A DNA stretch of 64,000 bases from an uncultured Flavobacteriales bacterium. GTDB lineage: Bacteria > Bacteroidota > Bacteroidia > Flavobacteriales_E > Vicingaceae. Shown here in pieces: positions 63,069 to 64,000 of this stretch (the stretch's first letter is position 1; each line of letters starts with the position of its first letter). A program made the translations under genes and the position numbers. The notes under the pieces were generated by a model. That model worked only from the letters and a program-made list of their open reading frames with translations. It made no database searches and was not told where the DNA came from. The stretch is taken from contig CAJQOH010000025.1 of NCBI GenBank assembly GCA_905479915.1, forward strand, positions 155,287 through 219,286. Reading direction: 5' to 3'.

Positions 63069-63680
63069 ATGTTCTTAGCAAAGTCACCAGCAATTATAAA
63101 GAAGTACTACTCTCGATTAATTTGGGACATTCCAAATGATTCGCATAAAATCTATCTCACTTTTGATGATGGGCCAATACCAGAAATTACCGAGTGGGTG
63201 TTGGATGTTTTAAAAGAATATCAGATTAAAGCTACATTCTTTTGCATTGGTGAAAATGTAGAAAAACACACGTTAATATTTCAACGAATTCTTGAAGAAG
63301 GGCATCAGGTTGCAAATCATTCCAATACACATGTTAATGGCTGGTATGCAGAAGATGATTACTATTTAGAGGACATTAAAAAATGCCACAATAAATTTGA
63401 ATCAGAATTATTTAGACCTCCTTATGGACGAATAAAAAAGAGCCAAATAAAAGAGGTTGTAAAAGAGTATAAAATAGTGATGTGGGATGTTTTAAGTGGT
63501 GATTTTGATCTTAAAACTAGTCCTGAAAAGTGTTTTAACAATGTAGTTAAGAATACGAAACCTGGCTCTATAATAGTTTTTCATGATAGCATTAAGGCAT
63601 CAGAAAATTTAAAGTATGCTTTGCCTAAGACAATTGAATATTTATTGGCTGAAGGTTTTGTTTTTGATGTTGTGAGGTGA
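63069..63680 (+). CDS. Polysaccharide deacetylase (NodB family)
   Basis: A 203-residue NodB-fold deacetylase. The motif set is complete: TFDDGP (Asp33, Asp34) in motif 1, HSNTH (His84, His88) in motif 2 and RPPYGR near 116-121 in motif 3, with the final DVLSGDFDL and IVFHDS segments. It removes N-acetyl groups from a GlcNAc-type polymer, such as peptidoglycan or exopolysaccharide. There is no signal peptide at the N-terminus, but the first residues are weakly amphipathic; location is uncertain. It lies just after the RAYT and its hairpin. Confidence 0.9.
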   Translation: MFLAKSPAIIKKYYSRLIWDIPNDSHKIYLTFDDGPIPEITEWVLDVLKEYQIKATFFCIGENVEKHTLIFQRILEEGHQVANHSNTHVNGWYAEDDYYLEDIKKCHNKFESELFRPPYGRIKKSQIKEVVKEYKIVMWDVLSGDFDLKTSPEKCFNNVVKNTKPGSIIVFHDSIKASENLKYALPKTIEYLLAEGFVFDVVR

Positions 63681-63781
63681 TTTTTGTTTAACGACAACTC
63701 TATGTTTTCGTTTTGTTGAAACCAAAGATAGAGTAATCAGCCAACATAATGAAATATAGAGATTGTTGGCAACTGGCTTTT

Positions 63782-64000
63782 TTAATATTCATATTTCTGC
63801 CATTTCATTTTCAATGTCTGAACGTCTAGTTCAAATTCTATCCATTCATTTGTAGGCTCATACCATGTTAATTTCAAAAAACGCTATAAAAGTTGTTTAA
63901 AAAAAAGTTATTATGTGTAATACTTCCAACAACTTTTTTAGTCAGGTTGTCTCTAACAAAATCATGTAGCCAGATTTTTACATTTTCTAAATTTTCAAAA
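63782..64000 (-). pseudogene. C-terminal end of a leftward gene, apparently frameshifted
   Basis: The minus strand is open from the right edge as FENLENVKIWLHDFVRDNL... until TGA at 63874-63876. A second frame, without an ATG, reads LKLTWYEPTNEWIEFELDVQ... and ends at TAA (63782-63784). The two join if the T6 run at 63876-63881 (minus strand) had one more T. The joined product looks like an ordinary protein C-terminus (Trp-, Glu-rich; I do not recognise the family). A slippage mutation, programmed slippage or sequencing error would all explain it; the gene extends out of the window. Confidence 0.4.

Noticed and set aside
1..64000. CRISPR array, tRNA or rRNA gene
   Set aside because: No regularly spaced direct repeats and no tRNA T-loop/acceptor pattern or rRNA sequence noticed anywhere.

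Overview
The window reads as chromosomal DNA of a member of the phylum Bacteroidota, most likely order Flavobacteriales (the family cannot be fixed from the sequence alone). The evidence is A+T-rich DNA, promoters of the Bacteroidota type (TTG about 20 nt before TAnnTTTG), secreted proteins with a C-terminal gliding-motility/type IX secretion domain (32374-35031, 54399-57395), DUF4270, DUF4175 and DUF5686 family proteins, TonB-era outer-membrane architecture, and menaquinone synthesis by the futalosine route (mqnC). Almost all of it is dense coding sequence; I see no rRNA, tRNA, CRISPR array, prophage or classical insertion sequence.

Layout. 1-7.3 kb: end of a sensor kinase, cysQ, deoC, a small TM2 membrane protein pair, and a leftward operon of a short glycogen-synthase-like protein, a DUF4270 lipoprotein and glmS with a textbook promoter at 7335-7365. 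7.4-10.6 kb: panC, a flippase-like membrane protein, rfaE2 and a WaaE-type glycosyltransferase (envelope precursor supply). 10.7-17.3 kb: a rightward operon of a PH-like membrane protein broken by one in-frame stop, a giant DUF4175 coiled-coil protein, an RsbW-like ATPase, ybeY and mnmG; mnmG is bracketed by two parS-like sites. 17.5-28.6 kb: a surface-glycan or envelope block with polytopic membrane proteins, a CotH-kinase/beta-helix lipoprotein, a methyltransferase, a dolichyl-phosphate-type GT2, a beta-trefoil/GT-C-like fusion and an O-antigen ligase, the last cotranscribed with pdxA and a leucyl aminopeptidase.

28.6-39.7 kb: pdxA, pepA-like, mqnC, a large T9SS-exported fibronectin-type protein, ribE, a murein endopeptidase lipoprotein, metF and lepA, with a structured 310-bp divergent metF/lepA region. 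39.7-46.2 kb: a tightly overlapping leftward operon (DUF5686 outer-membrane protein, COG3904-like lipoprotein, peroxiredoxin-like protein, 3-mercaptopyruvate sulfurtransferase) preceded by an antiporter and a VOC protein. 46.2-51 kb: a TPR/SpoIIE-type phosphatase, an M42 aminopeptidase, a lysine-rich secreted protein and asd. 51-57.4 kb: two large exported surface proteins around ppa. 57.6-64 kb: a von Willebrand A protein, dxr, rseP, an unknown secreted protein, a REP-associated tyrosine transposase (RAYT), a polysaccharide deacetylase and a frameshifted gene fragment at the right edge.

The most unusual signals are a perfect 31-nt REP-like hairpin lying in frame inside the RAYT coding sequence with a diverged copy of identical 14-3-14 geometry just after its stop codon; the paired parS-like sites around mnmG; the single in-frame TGA in the PH-like gene; and the apparent fusion of a lipoprotein-type leader, a three-fold beta-trefoil and a multi-pass GT-C-like membrane domain. 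No complete new defence or mobile system could be supported.
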